Shown here one piece after another: positions 1 to 9,799 of a stretch of 64,000 nucleotides of DNA. The stretch spans positions 1 to 64,000 of the forward strand of contig NZ_JAGQBE010000002.1 of assembly GCF_024345475.1 (NCBI RefSeq), written 5' to 3'. Numbering within the stretch: position 1 is the first letter of the stretch; the number at the start of each line of letters is the position of its first letter. Made by a program: the position numbers and the translations under genes. The DNA comes from Cyanobium sp. T1B-Tous. GTDB lineage: Bacteria; Cyanobacteriota; Cyanobacteriia; PCC-6307; Cyanobiaceae. The notes under the pieces are model-generated. The model was not told where the DNA came from and did not search any database. It saw only the letters and a program-made list of their open reading frames with translations.

Positions 1-831
1 GGCCTCGAGATCGAACGCCGGCTCCCAGGCCAGCTCTCGCCGCACCCGGGTGAGGTCGGTGAGGAAGTGGGCCAGGCGCAGGGGAAAGGCCTTGCGGGCC
101 TTTTTGTCGAGCCCGGCGGGATCGAAGCTGCGGATCTCCACGGCGGCCGGGTCCTGGCCAGCGGCCCGGGCCGCGGCGTGCACCAGGCCCCGGAAAGTGA
201 TGCCCTGGCGGCCGGTGCAGTTGTAGATGCGGTTGGCCGCGGCCTCCACCTCGATGCAGCGGGCCATGGCGGCGGCCAGGTCGCTCACATGGCCCAGTTG
301 GGTGATCGTGCTGCCATCGCCCGGCAAGGGCACCGGCCGGCCGTGCACGATCCGGTCGAAGAACCAGCTCTCCACCGGGTTGTAATTGCCCGGGCCCACG
401 ATGTAGGTGGGCCGGAAGCTGGTGAAGGGAATGCCCTGCTGACGCAGCCAGGCCTCGGTTTCCGCCTTGCCGGCGTGGCGGCTGGCGGGATCGGTGGGGC
501 TGTCTTCATCGAGGGGCCACAGCTCGCTGTCGGCGTACACCCCAGCCGAGCTCACATACACAAAGCGATGCCTGGGGGCACCGGTGCGCTCCACCACGGC
601 GCGGGAATCCTCCAGGGTGCGGCCCGAGCTGTCGACGATCACATCAAACGAGCGGCCCAGGAGCGGTGCCAGCCCTTCAGCACTGCTGCGATCGCCCACC
701 AGGTGCTCCACGCCGGCCGGCGCCGGCTTGTTGCCCCGGGTGAACAGGGTGAGGGCATGGCCGGCAGCCTGGAGCCGCTCCACCAGCGGCTTGCCCACGA
801 AGCGGGTGCCGCCCATCACCAGGATGTCCAT
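1..831 (-). CDS. NAD(P)-dependent epimerase/dehydratase, CSP41-like (3' part cut off)
   Basis: The reading frame starts with ATG at 831 and runs leftward off the window, giving 277 codons without a stop. The N-terminus has an atypical short-chain dehydrogenase Rossmann glycine motif (MDILVMGGTRFVGK). Further on are SSAGVY and RHAGKAETE, the latter replacing the usual YxxxK, as in the chloroplast CSP41 RNA-binding proteins and their cyanobacterial relatives. In that group these folds act as sugar-nucleotide epimerase-like or RNA-binding proteins, so substrate and role cannot be fixed from the sequence. It lies 60 bases downstream of the periplasmic binding protein gene on the same strand. The family assignment is solid; the function is inferred. 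Confidence 0.85.
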   Translation of the reverse strand, partial: MDILVMGGTRFVGKPLVERLQAAGHALTLFTRGNKPAPAGVEHLVGDRSSAEGLAPLLGRSFDVIVDSSGRTLEDSRAVVERTGAPRHRFVYVSSAGVYADSELWPLDEDSPTDPASRHAGKAETEAWLRQQGIPFTSFRPTYIVGPGNYNPVESWFFDRIVHGRPVPLPGDGSTITQLGHVSDLAAAMARCIEVEAAANRIYNCTGRQGITFRGLVHAAARAAGQDPAAVEIRSFDPAGLDKKARKAFPLRLAHFLTDLTRVRRELAWEPAFDLEA

Positions 832-891
832 GCTGCTGCCCACCGGGCCACGAAACTGGGCGCCATTCAAGCCCCCGGCCAGCAGCGTCGA

Positions 892-1833
892 TCACTCCAC
901 CACCGTGATCCCCGTGTCGATCCGCTCAATCACCGGGGCTCCAAGCTGCTGTTGCCACAGGGCCAGCACGGCCCAATAGCCCTGGGCCTTCGGCTTGGTG
1001 GCCACGCTGGATTGCACCACCCCGTCGCGGATCAGGGCCACCAGTTCGGGCAGGTCGTCGAGGCCAACGGCCTGCACCCGCCCCTGGGCACCCAAGCTGC
1101 GGATGGCACGCCCAATCCCGATCGGCCCGCTGGCGTCGCTGGCCACCCAGCCCCGCAGCGCGGGGTGGGCCTTCATCGTGGCGAGGGCCTGCCGTTCGGC
1201 GGTGGCGATGGCGTCCTGATCGCTGGGGGTGGCCACCACCTGGATGCCCGGGTAGCGGCGAAACACCTCCTGGTGACAGCGGAACCGGATGGCATGGTTC
1301 GGCGCCGTGGGCACCCCCTGCATGATCGCCACCTCGCCGCGTCCCCCCAGCAGGGTCGCCAGCCGCTCCGAGGCCAGCGTGGCCTGCCTGCAGTAGTCGT
1401 TGCCCACGCTGGTGATGGCCAGATCCACTGGCGCCTCGGAATCAAACACCGCCAACCGGATCCCCGCTGCCCGGGCCTGGTTCAGCAGGGGCCTCAGCCG
1501 GGTGGTGTCGAGCAGATCGATGAAGATCCCATCCGGTTTGGAGGCGATGGCCCGGCGAAGAATCCGCTCCTGCTGTTCGATGGTGGCCTCGGCCGGAGGC
1601 TGGTAGTCGACGCGCACCGGCCGGCCCGTCTCGGCGGTGATCATCCGCCCGGCCTCCAGGGCCCCCTGGCGCACCTCCTCAAACCACGGGTGGCTCACCT
1701 TGGGCACCATCACCAGGTGGAGTGCGGGTTTAGACGGTGCCGCCCCTGCCGGCAGCGCCTGGGCGCCGAGCAAGCAGCTCACCAGCGCTGCCCCTGCACC
1801 TCGGCCGAGCAAGCGGATCGGATTCGTCGTCAT
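892..1833 (-). CDS. periplasmic sugar-type ABC transporter substrate-binding protein
   Basis: A 313-aa protein. The start is set at the ATG at 1833 because it gives a normal signal peptide: Arg near the start, a hydrophobic stretch to about residue 25, then AGAAPSKP. An upstream in-frame start at 1875 would put 14 odd residues before it. The mature part matches the RbsB-like type I binding fold, with VPKVSHPWFEEVRQGALEAG near the N-terminus and a hinge region around VGNDY. Such proteins bind a sugar or similar small ligand in the periplasm for an ABC importer. No permease or ATPase gene lies nearby, so it may serve a distant transporter or a sensor. The ligand is unknown. Confidence 0.85.
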   Translation of the reverse strand: MTTNPIRLLGRGAGAALVSCLLGAQALPAGAAPSKPALHLVMVPKVSHPWFEEVRQGALEAGRMITAETGRPVRVDYQPPAEATIEQQERILRRAIASKPDGIFIDLLDTTRLRPLLNQARAAGIRLAVFDSEAPVDLAITSVGNDYCRQATLASERLATLLGGRGEVAIMQGVPTAPNHAIRFRCHQEVFRRYPGIQVVATPSDQDAIATAERQALATMKAHPALRGWVASDASGPIGIGRAIRSLGAQGRVQAVGLDDLPELVALIRDGVVQSSVATKPKAQGYWAVLALWQQQLGAPVIERIDTGITVVE

Positions 1834-1897
1834 CACAGGCAGCGCAACCTGACCAGCAATCTGGCGACGCTCCAAGGCCCCAACCCAGGCCGAAACG

Positions 1898-2950
1898 ATG
1901 AGTCACACCGAATCCTCGGAGTCCCACAGGGCCCACAATCCGGCTGTTCTTGCCTCTGCCGCGATGCGCCTGGCTACCGCCTGGACCGCCCAGCCCGCGC
2001 TGCTGGGCCAAACCCAGGGCTACCGCCACTTCGCCCTGTTGGGGGAGCGGGGACGGGGCGCCGAGCGGGCGGCGGAACTCCAGGCCGTGCTCGAGCCCGG
2101 CTGGCGCCTGGTGGTGCCCCTGCGGGAGCTGCGCAACCGCCAGCTCTGGCAGCCTGGCTGGCAGTCATTGCCCCCGGCCCCCTCCATGCAGGTGATCCCC
2201 GCCATCGATCTGCTCGACGGTCAGTGCGTGCGGCTGCACCAGGGCGACTACGACCAGGTGACCCGCTTCAGCGACGACCCCGTGGCCCAGGCCCTCAGCT
2301 GGCAGCAGCAGGGTGCCCGGCGGCTGCACCTGGTGGATCTCGACGGCGCCCGCAGCGGCGAGCCGGCCAACGACGCCGCCATCAAGGCGATCACCGCCGC
2401 CCTCACCATCCCCGTGCAGCTGGGCGGGGGGGTGCGTAGCACCGAGCGGGCCGAAGAGCTGCTGGCCTGCGGGCTGGATCGGGTGATCCTCGGCACCGTG
2501 GCCCTGGAGCAGCCCGAGCTGGTGGACACGCTGGCCGCCCGCCATCCCGGCCGGATCGTGGTGGGCATCGACGCCAAGAACGGCAAGGTGGCCACCCGCG
2601 GCTGGATCGAGGAGAGCAGCACCGAAGCCACCGAACTGGCCCGGCGGTTCTCCGCCAGCGGCATCGCCGCGATCATCAGCACCGACATCGCCACCGACGG
2701 AACCCTGGCGGGGCCCAACCTGGAGGCCCTGCGGGCCATGGCCGAGGCCAGCGCCGTGCCGGTGATCGCCTCCGGTGGCATCGGCACCCTGGAGCACCTG
2801 CTCTCCCTGCTGGCCCTGGCCCCCCTGGGGGTGGAGGGGGTGATCGTGGGCCGCGCCCTCTACGACGGCCGGGTGGATCTGGCCGAAGCCCTGCAGGCCA
2901 TCGATGAGGGACGGCTCCAGGATCCGGACGCGGCGTCGATGATGGCCTGA
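1898..2950 (+). CDS. hisA: Trp-rich TIGR02450-like domain fused in frame to HisA isomerase
   Basis: The frame is open for 350 codons. From 2186 (residue 97, MQVIPAIDLLDGQCVRLHQG) it is a complete 254-aa HisA, ProFAR isomerase of histidine synthesis, with catalytic Asp in the AIDLLDG strand, the LGGGVRS loop, and Asp in STDIATDGTL. Residues 23-92 match the small cyanobacterial Trp-rich TIGR02450 family: AWTAQP, GYRHFAL, then VVPLRELRNRQLW and QPGWQ. Normally HisA begins at the ATG at 2186, but no ribosome site precedes that ATG and no stop separates the two parts. The product may be a fusion, or two products may come from one frame. The HisA call is secure; the exact start (1898, 1964 or 2186) is not. 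Confidence 0.85.
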   Translation: MSHTESSESHRAHNPAVLASAAMRLATAWTAQPALLGQTQGYRHFALLGERGRGAERAAELQAVLEPGWRLVVPLRELRNRQLWQPGWQSLPPAPSMQVIPAIDLLDGQCVRLHQGDYDQVTRFSDDPVAQALSWQQQGARRLHLVDLDGARSGEPANDAAIKAITAALTIPVQLGGGVRSTERAEELLACGLDRVILGTVALEQPELVDTLAARHPGRIVVGIDAKNGKVATRGWIEESSTEATELARRFSASGIAAIISTDIATDGTLAGPNLEALRAMAEASAVPVIASGGIGTLEHLLSLLALAPLGVEGVIVGRALYDGRVDLAEALQAIDEGRLQDPDAASMMA

Positions 2951-2969
2951 TCCACCGCCCCGCCCCGCC

Positions 2970-3719
2970 ATGACCGATGCCCTGGGCACGCGGGCCGTGC
3001 TGGCGGTGCTGGTGCCCGCCACCAACACGATGGTGGAACCCGACCTGGCCTCCCTCCAGCCCCCGGGGGTGACCAACCACACCTTCCGCTTTCCGTTCCC
3101 GGAACTGCCGGCCACCCCGGAGCGGTTGCTGGAGCTGATGGAACCGGCCGTCGCCATGGTGCTGGCCTGCGAGCCGGACCACCTGGTGCTCGGCTACTCC
3201 CCCGAATACATGCCGGAGGCGGCCGGCGTGGCCCAGCAGCTCAGGGCCACCCTGGAAGCGGCGAGTGGCCTGGGCGTGACCACCGCCACCGCCGCCGTCA
3301 GTGCGGCGCTGCGGGCCCTGAACTGCCGGCGGCTGGGCATCGTCAACCCCTTTCCCGAGCAGGCGAATGCCGCCGTGCTCAGCCACTTCCAAGCCGAAGG
3401 CTTTGAGGTAGGGGCCATGGAATGCCTGGCCAGTGCCCAAAAGGGCAAGGTGTTTTCAGCGCGAGTCAGCGCCGAACGGATCCGGGAGGCCTTCCGGGCC
3501 GTGAACCACAGCGGCGTGGATGGGCTGCTGCAGGTGGGCACCAACCTGGTGGCCACCTCCCTGGTGGAGGAGCTGGAGCAGGAACTGGGCAAACCCGTGA
3601 TCGCGGTCAACACAGCCACCTATTGGCACGCCCTCCATCACCTGGGCCTCCACACACCGGTGGCGGACTGCGGACGCCTGATGGCGCTGAAGGCCCATCC
3701 GGCCATGCCCACACCGTAA
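2970..3719 (+). CDS. Asp/Glu racemase / maleate isomerase-fold protein lacking catalytic cysteines
   Basis: A 249-aa protein starting 19 bases after hisA. The fold is recognisable from VPATNTMVEPDL at the N-terminus, GIVNPF in the middle and VEELEQELGKPVIAVN followed by TYWHAL near the C-terminus, all typical of arylmalonate decarboxylase and maleate cis-trans isomerase. These enzymes use one or two cysteines. Here the first position reads LGYSPEYM (residues 74-81) and the second reads QVGTN (Gly190 where Cys is expected), so both are absent. It may act on another substrate without thiol chemistry, or only bind a ligand. Position after hisA suggests co-transcription but does not reveal the substrate. 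Confidence 0.75.
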   Translation: MTDALGTRAVLAVLVPATNTMVEPDLASLQPPGVTNHTFRFPFPELPATPERLLELMEPAVAMVLACEPDHLVLGYSPEYMPEAAGVAQQLRATLEAASGLGVTTATAAVSAALRALNCRRLGIVNPFPEQANAAVLSHFQAEGFEVGAMECLASAQKGKVFSARVSAERIREAFRAVNHSGVDGLLQVGTNLVATSLVEELEQELGKPVIAVNTATYWHALHHLGLHTPVADCGRLMALKAHPAMPTP

Positions 3720-3741
3720 GCGGATCGGTTGCGGGTTGGCC

Positions 3742-3747
3742 TATAAC
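3742..3747 (+). promoter_or_regulatory. possible -10 box of the Fur-family gene
   Basis: TATAAC lies 34 bases upstream of the chosen GTG start at 3776 in a 56-base gap. I see no matching -35 box at 16-18 bases, so this is only a suggestion. Confidence 0.25.
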
Positions 3748-3775
3748 AGATTCATCACCACTTGAGGTGTGTCGC

Positions 3776-4243
3776 GTGCTCACCGACGCCCTTTCCACCC
3801 CAGCCAACAACACGCAGCCCGCCCACGAGCAGTCGAGCAACGTGGACGACGTGTACCAGCGCTGCCGGGAGCTGGGCATGCGGCTCAGCCGCCAGCGCCG
3901 CATGGTGCTGGATCTGCTCTGGGCGGAGAAAAGCCACCTGAGCGCCCGCGACATCTTTGAAAAGCTGAACAACCTGGGCCGCAACATCGGCCACACCTCG
4001 GTGTATCAGAACCTCGAGGCCCTCCAATCAGCTGGGGTGATCGAGTGCCTGGATCGGGCCAGCGGCCGCCTCTACGGCTATCGCAGCGATCCGCACAGCC
4101 ACCTCACCTGCGCCGATTCAGGTGCCATCCAGGATCTGGATGTGGAGCTGCCCCGCGACCTGCTCGACCAAATCGAGCGCCACACCGGCTTCGCCATCGA
4201 GAGCTACACCCTGCACCTCACCGGTCGGCGCCGCCCGGGCTGA
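3776..4243 (+). CDS. Fur-family transcriptional regulator, degenerate metal sites
   Basis: A 155-aa protein with the Fur winged-helix DNA-binding domain (RLSRQRRMVLDLLW, then HTSVYQNLEALQSAGVI) and a short dimerisation domain. The start is GTG 3776 because GAGG at 3764-3767 sits 8 bases upstream; GTG 3767 is also in frame. Canonical Fur proteins have a histidine cluster and two CxxC pairs. Here the first pair reads CADS (second Cys lost), DPHSH remains before it, and the C-terminal pair is absent. That pattern suggests a paralogue sensing a different signal (peroxide or another metal) rather than classical iron sensing. It stands alone, between the racemase-like gene and the DUF3685 gene. Confidence 0.85.
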   Translation: MLTDALSTPANNTQPAHEQSSNVDDVYQRCRELGMRLSRQRRMVLDLLWAEKSHLSARDIFEKLNNLGRNIGHTSVYQNLEALQSAGVIECLDRASGRLYGYRSDPHSHLTCADSGAIQDLDVELPRDLLDQIERHTGFAIESYTLHLTGRRRPG

Positions 4244-4314
4244 CCTGCCGTCAGCCCTGCACTGGAGAAACCGGTTTGGGCTCGTTAACGTGATCCCATT
4301 CCTCAGCCAGGCCC

Positions 4315-5925
4315 GTGAGTTCGCAGCTGCTGCTGTTTGCTGAACCACTGCTGCGTGATGGACTCAGCCGCCTGCTCACCGCCCAGGCTGATCGCTACAC
4401 GGTGGCCCAGTCACCCGAGGAACTGAACGGCCTGCCGCAGTTGGTGCTCTGGCAGATGGGCAGCAGGGCGGCCTCGCTGGAAAGCTTGACCCAGGAGCTC
4501 CAGCTGCTCCAGGAGCGCTGGCAGCCCGCGCCGCTGCTGCTGCTCCTGCCCGCCGGCCATGGGCTGGCCCATGGGGCCCTGCTGCAGCTGCCCGCCGCGG
4601 GGGTGCTGGAGGCCCCAACGCCCCAGGAGCTGCTCGAGGCCATGGCCACCCTGCTCGCCGGTGGCCGGGTGCTGGCGGTGTCCTCCGGCTCGGCCGCGGC
4701 GTTGGCCAGCCCCGATCCCAGCCCCACCCTCGGGCTGGGCCAGTGGCTGCTGATCAGTGGACTGCAGCAGATCGACGCCGACAGCCAGGCGATTCAACGC
4801 CTGCTCACCCCGCCACCCACCAACCTGGTGCACCTGCTCGTGCTGCAGGGGCGGCTGCGGGAGCTCTCGGCGGCCCGGCAGCTGCTGCTGCTGCTCTGGG
4901 GGCCCATGAGCCTGGCCTGGGGCCCCGGCCCGCAGGCGGCGGCGGAGGCGGAGTCGGTGCTGGCGATCACCCTGCAGCAGCGCAGCGCCGATGGCATCTG
5001 GAGTGCCCTTCGCCAGCGGTTGGAAGCCGGCGCCGAGGCCGGGCTCACCAACCACAGCGGCCAGCTGCTGGCCCTGGAGGGCCTCAGCCCGGAGCGCCGC
5101 CGCGACCTGCTGCGGGCCCTGCTGAGTCAGGTGGACAGCCTGCGCCAAAGGCTGCTGGCGGAGGAGTGCCCCACCCAGCCCTTGCAGGAGCGCTGGCTCA
5201 CCTGGCAACCGGAACTCCGCCAACAGGCCCTGCGCAGCTTGGTGAACCCCTATGTGCAACTGCCCCGGGAGGGCCAGCTCCAGCCCGTGGCCGAAACCCT
5301 GATCCGCAGCAGCGAGCTGGAGGGAGGCGACCCGGAACTGCCCGATCCCCAGCCGATGCTCGCCGCCCTGGTGCGGGCCCAGCCCCTGCTGGTGGAGGGC
5401 CAGTTGGTGGCCGCCGACGAGCCTCGGGCCGTGCTGCATCTGGAGCTGCTGCTCAGCAACTGGCTGGTGCGCAGCGCCGAACTCGTGAGCGCCGAAGTGC
5501 TCGCCAGCTGCGGCAGCTGGCCGGAACTGCGCCGTTACCTGCTCCAACCCGAGCTGCTGGCCACCCGCAACCTCGAACGGCTGCGCAACCAACTCAACGC
5601 CCAGCAGCGCTGGACCAGCTGGGTGGAGCGGCCAATCAGCCTCTACGAAAGCCGCCGCCGGCTCTACTGCCTGCGCGATGGCGCCATCCGCTGCCACGAC
5701 CTCACCGAGCCCCGGGATCAGGAATTGCGCCAGCTGGGCTGGCTGCAGCAACTGGTGACCCTCAGCCTGGAAACCCGCGATGCCCTGGCCCCCCAGGTGC
5801 AGGCCCTGGTGCGCGGCCTTGGCGATCTGGTGGTGGTGCTGCTCACCCGGGTGCTGGGCCGGGCCATTGGCCTGGTGGGCCGGGGCATCGCCCAGGGCAT
5901 GGGCCGCAGCCTGGGTCGCAGCTGA
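4315..5925 (+). CDS. DUF3685 / Ycf55-like protein
   Basis: A 536-aa protein beginning with GTG at 4315. The first 110 residues look like a degenerate receiver fold (LLLFAEPLLRDGLSRLL, then LVLWQ and LLLLLP) without an obvious phosphoacceptor Asp. The C-terminal half has the pattern of the plastid-encoded Ycf55 family: YVQLPREG, then ELLLSNWLVRSAELVSAEVL and LYESRRRLYCLRDG. The last 40 residues are hydrophobic and glycine-rich and could bind membrane. In red-algal plastids and cyanobacteria the family is widespread but has no established function. Leucine and glutamine content is very high. The family call is fairly secure; any role is unknown. Confidence 0.75.
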   Translation: MSSQLLLFAEPLLRDGLSRLLTAQADRYTVAQSPEELNGLPQLVLWQMGSRAASLESLTQELQLLQERWQPAPLLLLLPAGHGLAHGALLQLPAAGVLEAPTPQELLEAMATLLAGGRVLAVSSGSAAALASPDPSPTLGLGQWLLISGLQQIDADSQAIQRLLTPPPTNLVHLLVLQGRLRELSAARQLLLLLWGPMSLAWGPGPQAAAEAESVLAITLQQRSADGIWSALRQRLEAGAEAGLTNHSGQLLALEGLSPERRRDLLRALLSQVDSLRQRLLAEECPTQPLQERWLTWQPELRQQALRSLVNPYVQLPREGQLQPVAETLIRSSELEGGDPELPDPQPMLAALVRAQPLLVEGQLVAADEPRAVLHLELLLSNWLVRSAELVSAEVLASCGSWPELRRYLLQPELLATRNLERLRNQLNAQQRWTSWVERPISLYESRRRLYCLRDGAIRCHDLTEPRDQELRQLGWLQQLVTLSLETRDALAPQVQALVRGLGDLVVVLLTRVLGRAIGLVGRGIAQGMGRSLGRS

Positions 5926-6003
5926 CGCCCCGTCACAATGGCTCCACTTGGCGGGCAGTTCGGGATGGCACGGAACGGGCGAGGTCGGAACGGGATCGGG
6001 TCA

Positions 6004-6593
6004 ATGCCCACCAGCCTCAGAAGCCTCCTCCAGGGTCTGCTCACCTCCGCCCTGGGGGTGCTGCTGGCGGCGGGTCTCTGGGGCCTGGCCAGCCAACCGG
6101 CCCAGGCCTCGCTCACCAGCAACAGCTACGACGGCAACATCTACGCCCTCTACGCCGGCAACGGCTCCCTGGTGCCGCCGCGCAGCAGCCTGGCCCAGGC
6201 CCTCTCCGACCACCGCACCACCGTGGTGATCTATTACCTCGACGACGATGCCGCCAGCAAACAGTTCTCGGCGGTGGTGTCGGAACTGCAGCGGGTGTGG
6301 CTCAACAACATCGAGCTGATTCCCCTGGTGACCGACCCCCTGCAGAACCGGGGCGATGCCGGACCCTCCGATCCGGCCCACTACTGGCGGGGCCAGGTGC
6401 CCCAGGTGGTGGTGTTCAACACCGAGGGGCGGGTGGTCTTCGATGAACAGGGACTGGTGGATGTGGATGCCATCAACGCCGCCGTGAGCCAGGCCACCGG
6501 CATTCCCCTGCCGGAGGGCGGCACCCGCAGCAGCACCGAGAGCTTCAACGAGCTCAATTCGGAGGTCGTGAGTTCGCAGGGGATCAGCCGCTG

Positions 6594-6594
<1 letters not shown>
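6004..6594 (+). CDS. thioredoxin-like thylakoid photosystem I accumulation factor
   Basis: A 196-aa precursor. ATG 6004 gives a clean signal peptide ([19 protein letters not shown], then PAQASLTSN); longer in-frame starts at 5938 and 5965 add Arg/Gly residues with no function. The mature protein begins [20 protein letters not shown], a hallmark of the cyanobacterial family linked to photosystem I accumulation (Slr1796 type). A thioredoxin fold follows with [20 protein letters not shown], but the CxxC of a redox-active thioredoxin is missing, as is usual in this family. It ends on the ATG of fumC (one-base overlap), so the two are probably co-translated although unrelated in function. Confidence 0.8.
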
Positions 6595-7967
<1,373 letters not shown>

Positions 7968-8034
7968 GCCGCTGAATTGCTGTCACGATGAAGGGAAGGG
8001 CCCCTCCCATCGGGGACCCGCCGCGGATTTCACC

Positions 8035-9794
8035 ATGCCCCAGCAACTGGGCGATAGCGCCTTTGCCGATGCGGGAATCCCGATGGCCTTCGTGGCGCCC
8101 AGCCAGGAACGGGGCGGCCTGGGCACGATCTTGGCGGCGAACGGGGCCATGGCCTTCTTCACCGGCCGCACCAAGGCCGACTTGAGCGGCCTCTCCTTCG
8201 CGGACCTGGTGCACCGCGACGATGTCGCCCTGTTCGAAGACCTGATCGCCCGCCTCTGCCGCGGCGAAATGGAAACCTGCAGCTTCGAGAAGCGCTTCGA
8301 GCACGCCGATGGCCATCGCACCTGGGGTCTGGTCACGGTGGCCCAGGGCCATGAGCTCACAGGCAACCGCCAAGGGGCCCTGGTCGTGCAGGTGCATGAC
8401 ATCTCCGAACGCAAGCATTTCGTCGGCCAGCTCGAATACTTCGCCGACCACGACCCGCTCACCTCGCTCTACAACCAGCGGCGCTTCCGGATCGACGTCG
8501 ACCGCCAGCTCGCCTACGCCCGGCGCCATGGTGGCGGTGGTGCCGTGCTGATGCTCGACCTCGACAACTTCAAGGGCGTCAACGACCAGTACGGACACGC
8601 CGCCGGCGATGCCCTGATCATCGCGGTCGCCGCCGCCCTCACCGGCCACTCGCGCGAAACCGATCTGGTGGCCCGGCTGGGGGGCGATGAATTCGCCGTG
8701 TTGCTGCCGGAATCCAGCCTGAGCGAAGCCCAGGCCCACGCCAACAAATTGCTCCAGGCGATCGGTGCGGTGGTGGTGGAGGGGGCGGGTCAGGGCATCA
8801 CCGTGGCCGCCAGCTGCGGGGTGGCGGGCTTCCAGAGCGACGACGGCCAGTGCGCTGACGACGTGCTGATCAACGCCGACCTGGCGCTGTATCAGGCCAA
8901 GGAATCCGGCCGGGGCTGCGTGAAGGTGTTTGCCACTGACAGCGGTCTGCACGAGAAGGTGACGGCCCGGTTGCTGTGGCCCGAGCGGATCCGCGACGCC
9001 CTCGACCACGACGGCTTCGTGCTGCATGCCAAGCCGGTGATCGACCTGCAGACCGATGCGGTGGCCTTCTACGAGCTGGTGATTCGGCTTAGGGCCCCCG
9101 GCGGCATCCTCATTCCCCCGACGGTGTTCCTGTACACGGCCGAACGCTTCGGCATGGCCATCGACATCGATGAGTGGGTCACCGGCCGGGCCATCACGCT
9201 GCTGGAGGAGATGGACCCCGCCCAACCCATTGCCCTGGGGGTGAACATCAGCGGCGCGTCCCTGCGGGGGGACGGTTCGCCCAGTTTCTCGAGACCCACC
9301 TGGCCGCGGCTAGCTTCCCCCGCGAGCTCCTGATCTTTGAACTCACGGAGTCGGTGGCGATGGCCAACCTGGAACGGGCCCGCCAGTTGGGCCGGGTGCT
9401 GGGCAAACTCGGCTGCCGGCTGGCCCTCGACGACTTCGGGGCGGCCTTTGGCAGCTTCTACTACCTCAAACATCTGCCCGTCGATCTGCTCAAGATTGCC
9501 GGGGAATATGTGCGCGGCCTGGGCACGGAAAACGATCCCGCCGACCGGCTGATCATCGAGGCGGTGGTGAAGCTGGCCAAGGGCCTCGGCACCCTGGTGG
9601 TGGCGGAGTTCGTGGGCGACCGCGAAACCCGTCAGGAACTGCTCGCCATGGGGGTGCGCCTGGGCCAGGGGGCCTTCCTCGGCCCCTCCCGTGACGTGCG
9701 GCAGATCGAAGGCCTCCAGCCCCTTGGCGGCCAGCGGGCCCCGCAGACGGTCACATCCCCTACCGAAACCGGGGGCGCCGGGCTGGTGGGATAG
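8035..9794 (+). pseudogene. PAS-GGDEF-EAL signalling protein, frameshifted in the EAL domain
   Basis: The first frame (8035-9333) encodes a PAS-like sensor (residues 10-130), an intact GGDEF domain with active-site RLGGDEFAVLLP and an upstream RETD inhibitory-site motif, and the start of an EAL domain. The frame is then lost after the six-G run at 9266-9271; the rest (ETHLAAASF, FELTESVAM, LALDDFGAAFG) continues in another frame to 9794. Adding one G restores a continuous protein. The EAL domain also looks worn: EAL reads ELV, and the usual LKIDG reads LKIAG. The diguanylate cyclase half could still be made. The break may be real decay, phase variation or a sequencing error. Confidence 0.8.
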
Positions 9795-9799
9795 GACCC

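Noticed and set aside
67-2439. Plus-strand open frame of 790 codons across the epimerase, binding-protein and hisA region
   Set aside because: It crosses real genes on both strands and has Gly/His/Arg-rich shadow composition.
9266-9271. Programmed ribosomal frameshift at the G6 run
   Set aside because: No downstream stimulatory structure or slippery pattern of known type is evident, and the EAL domain already shows altered motifs; decay or sequence error is simpler.
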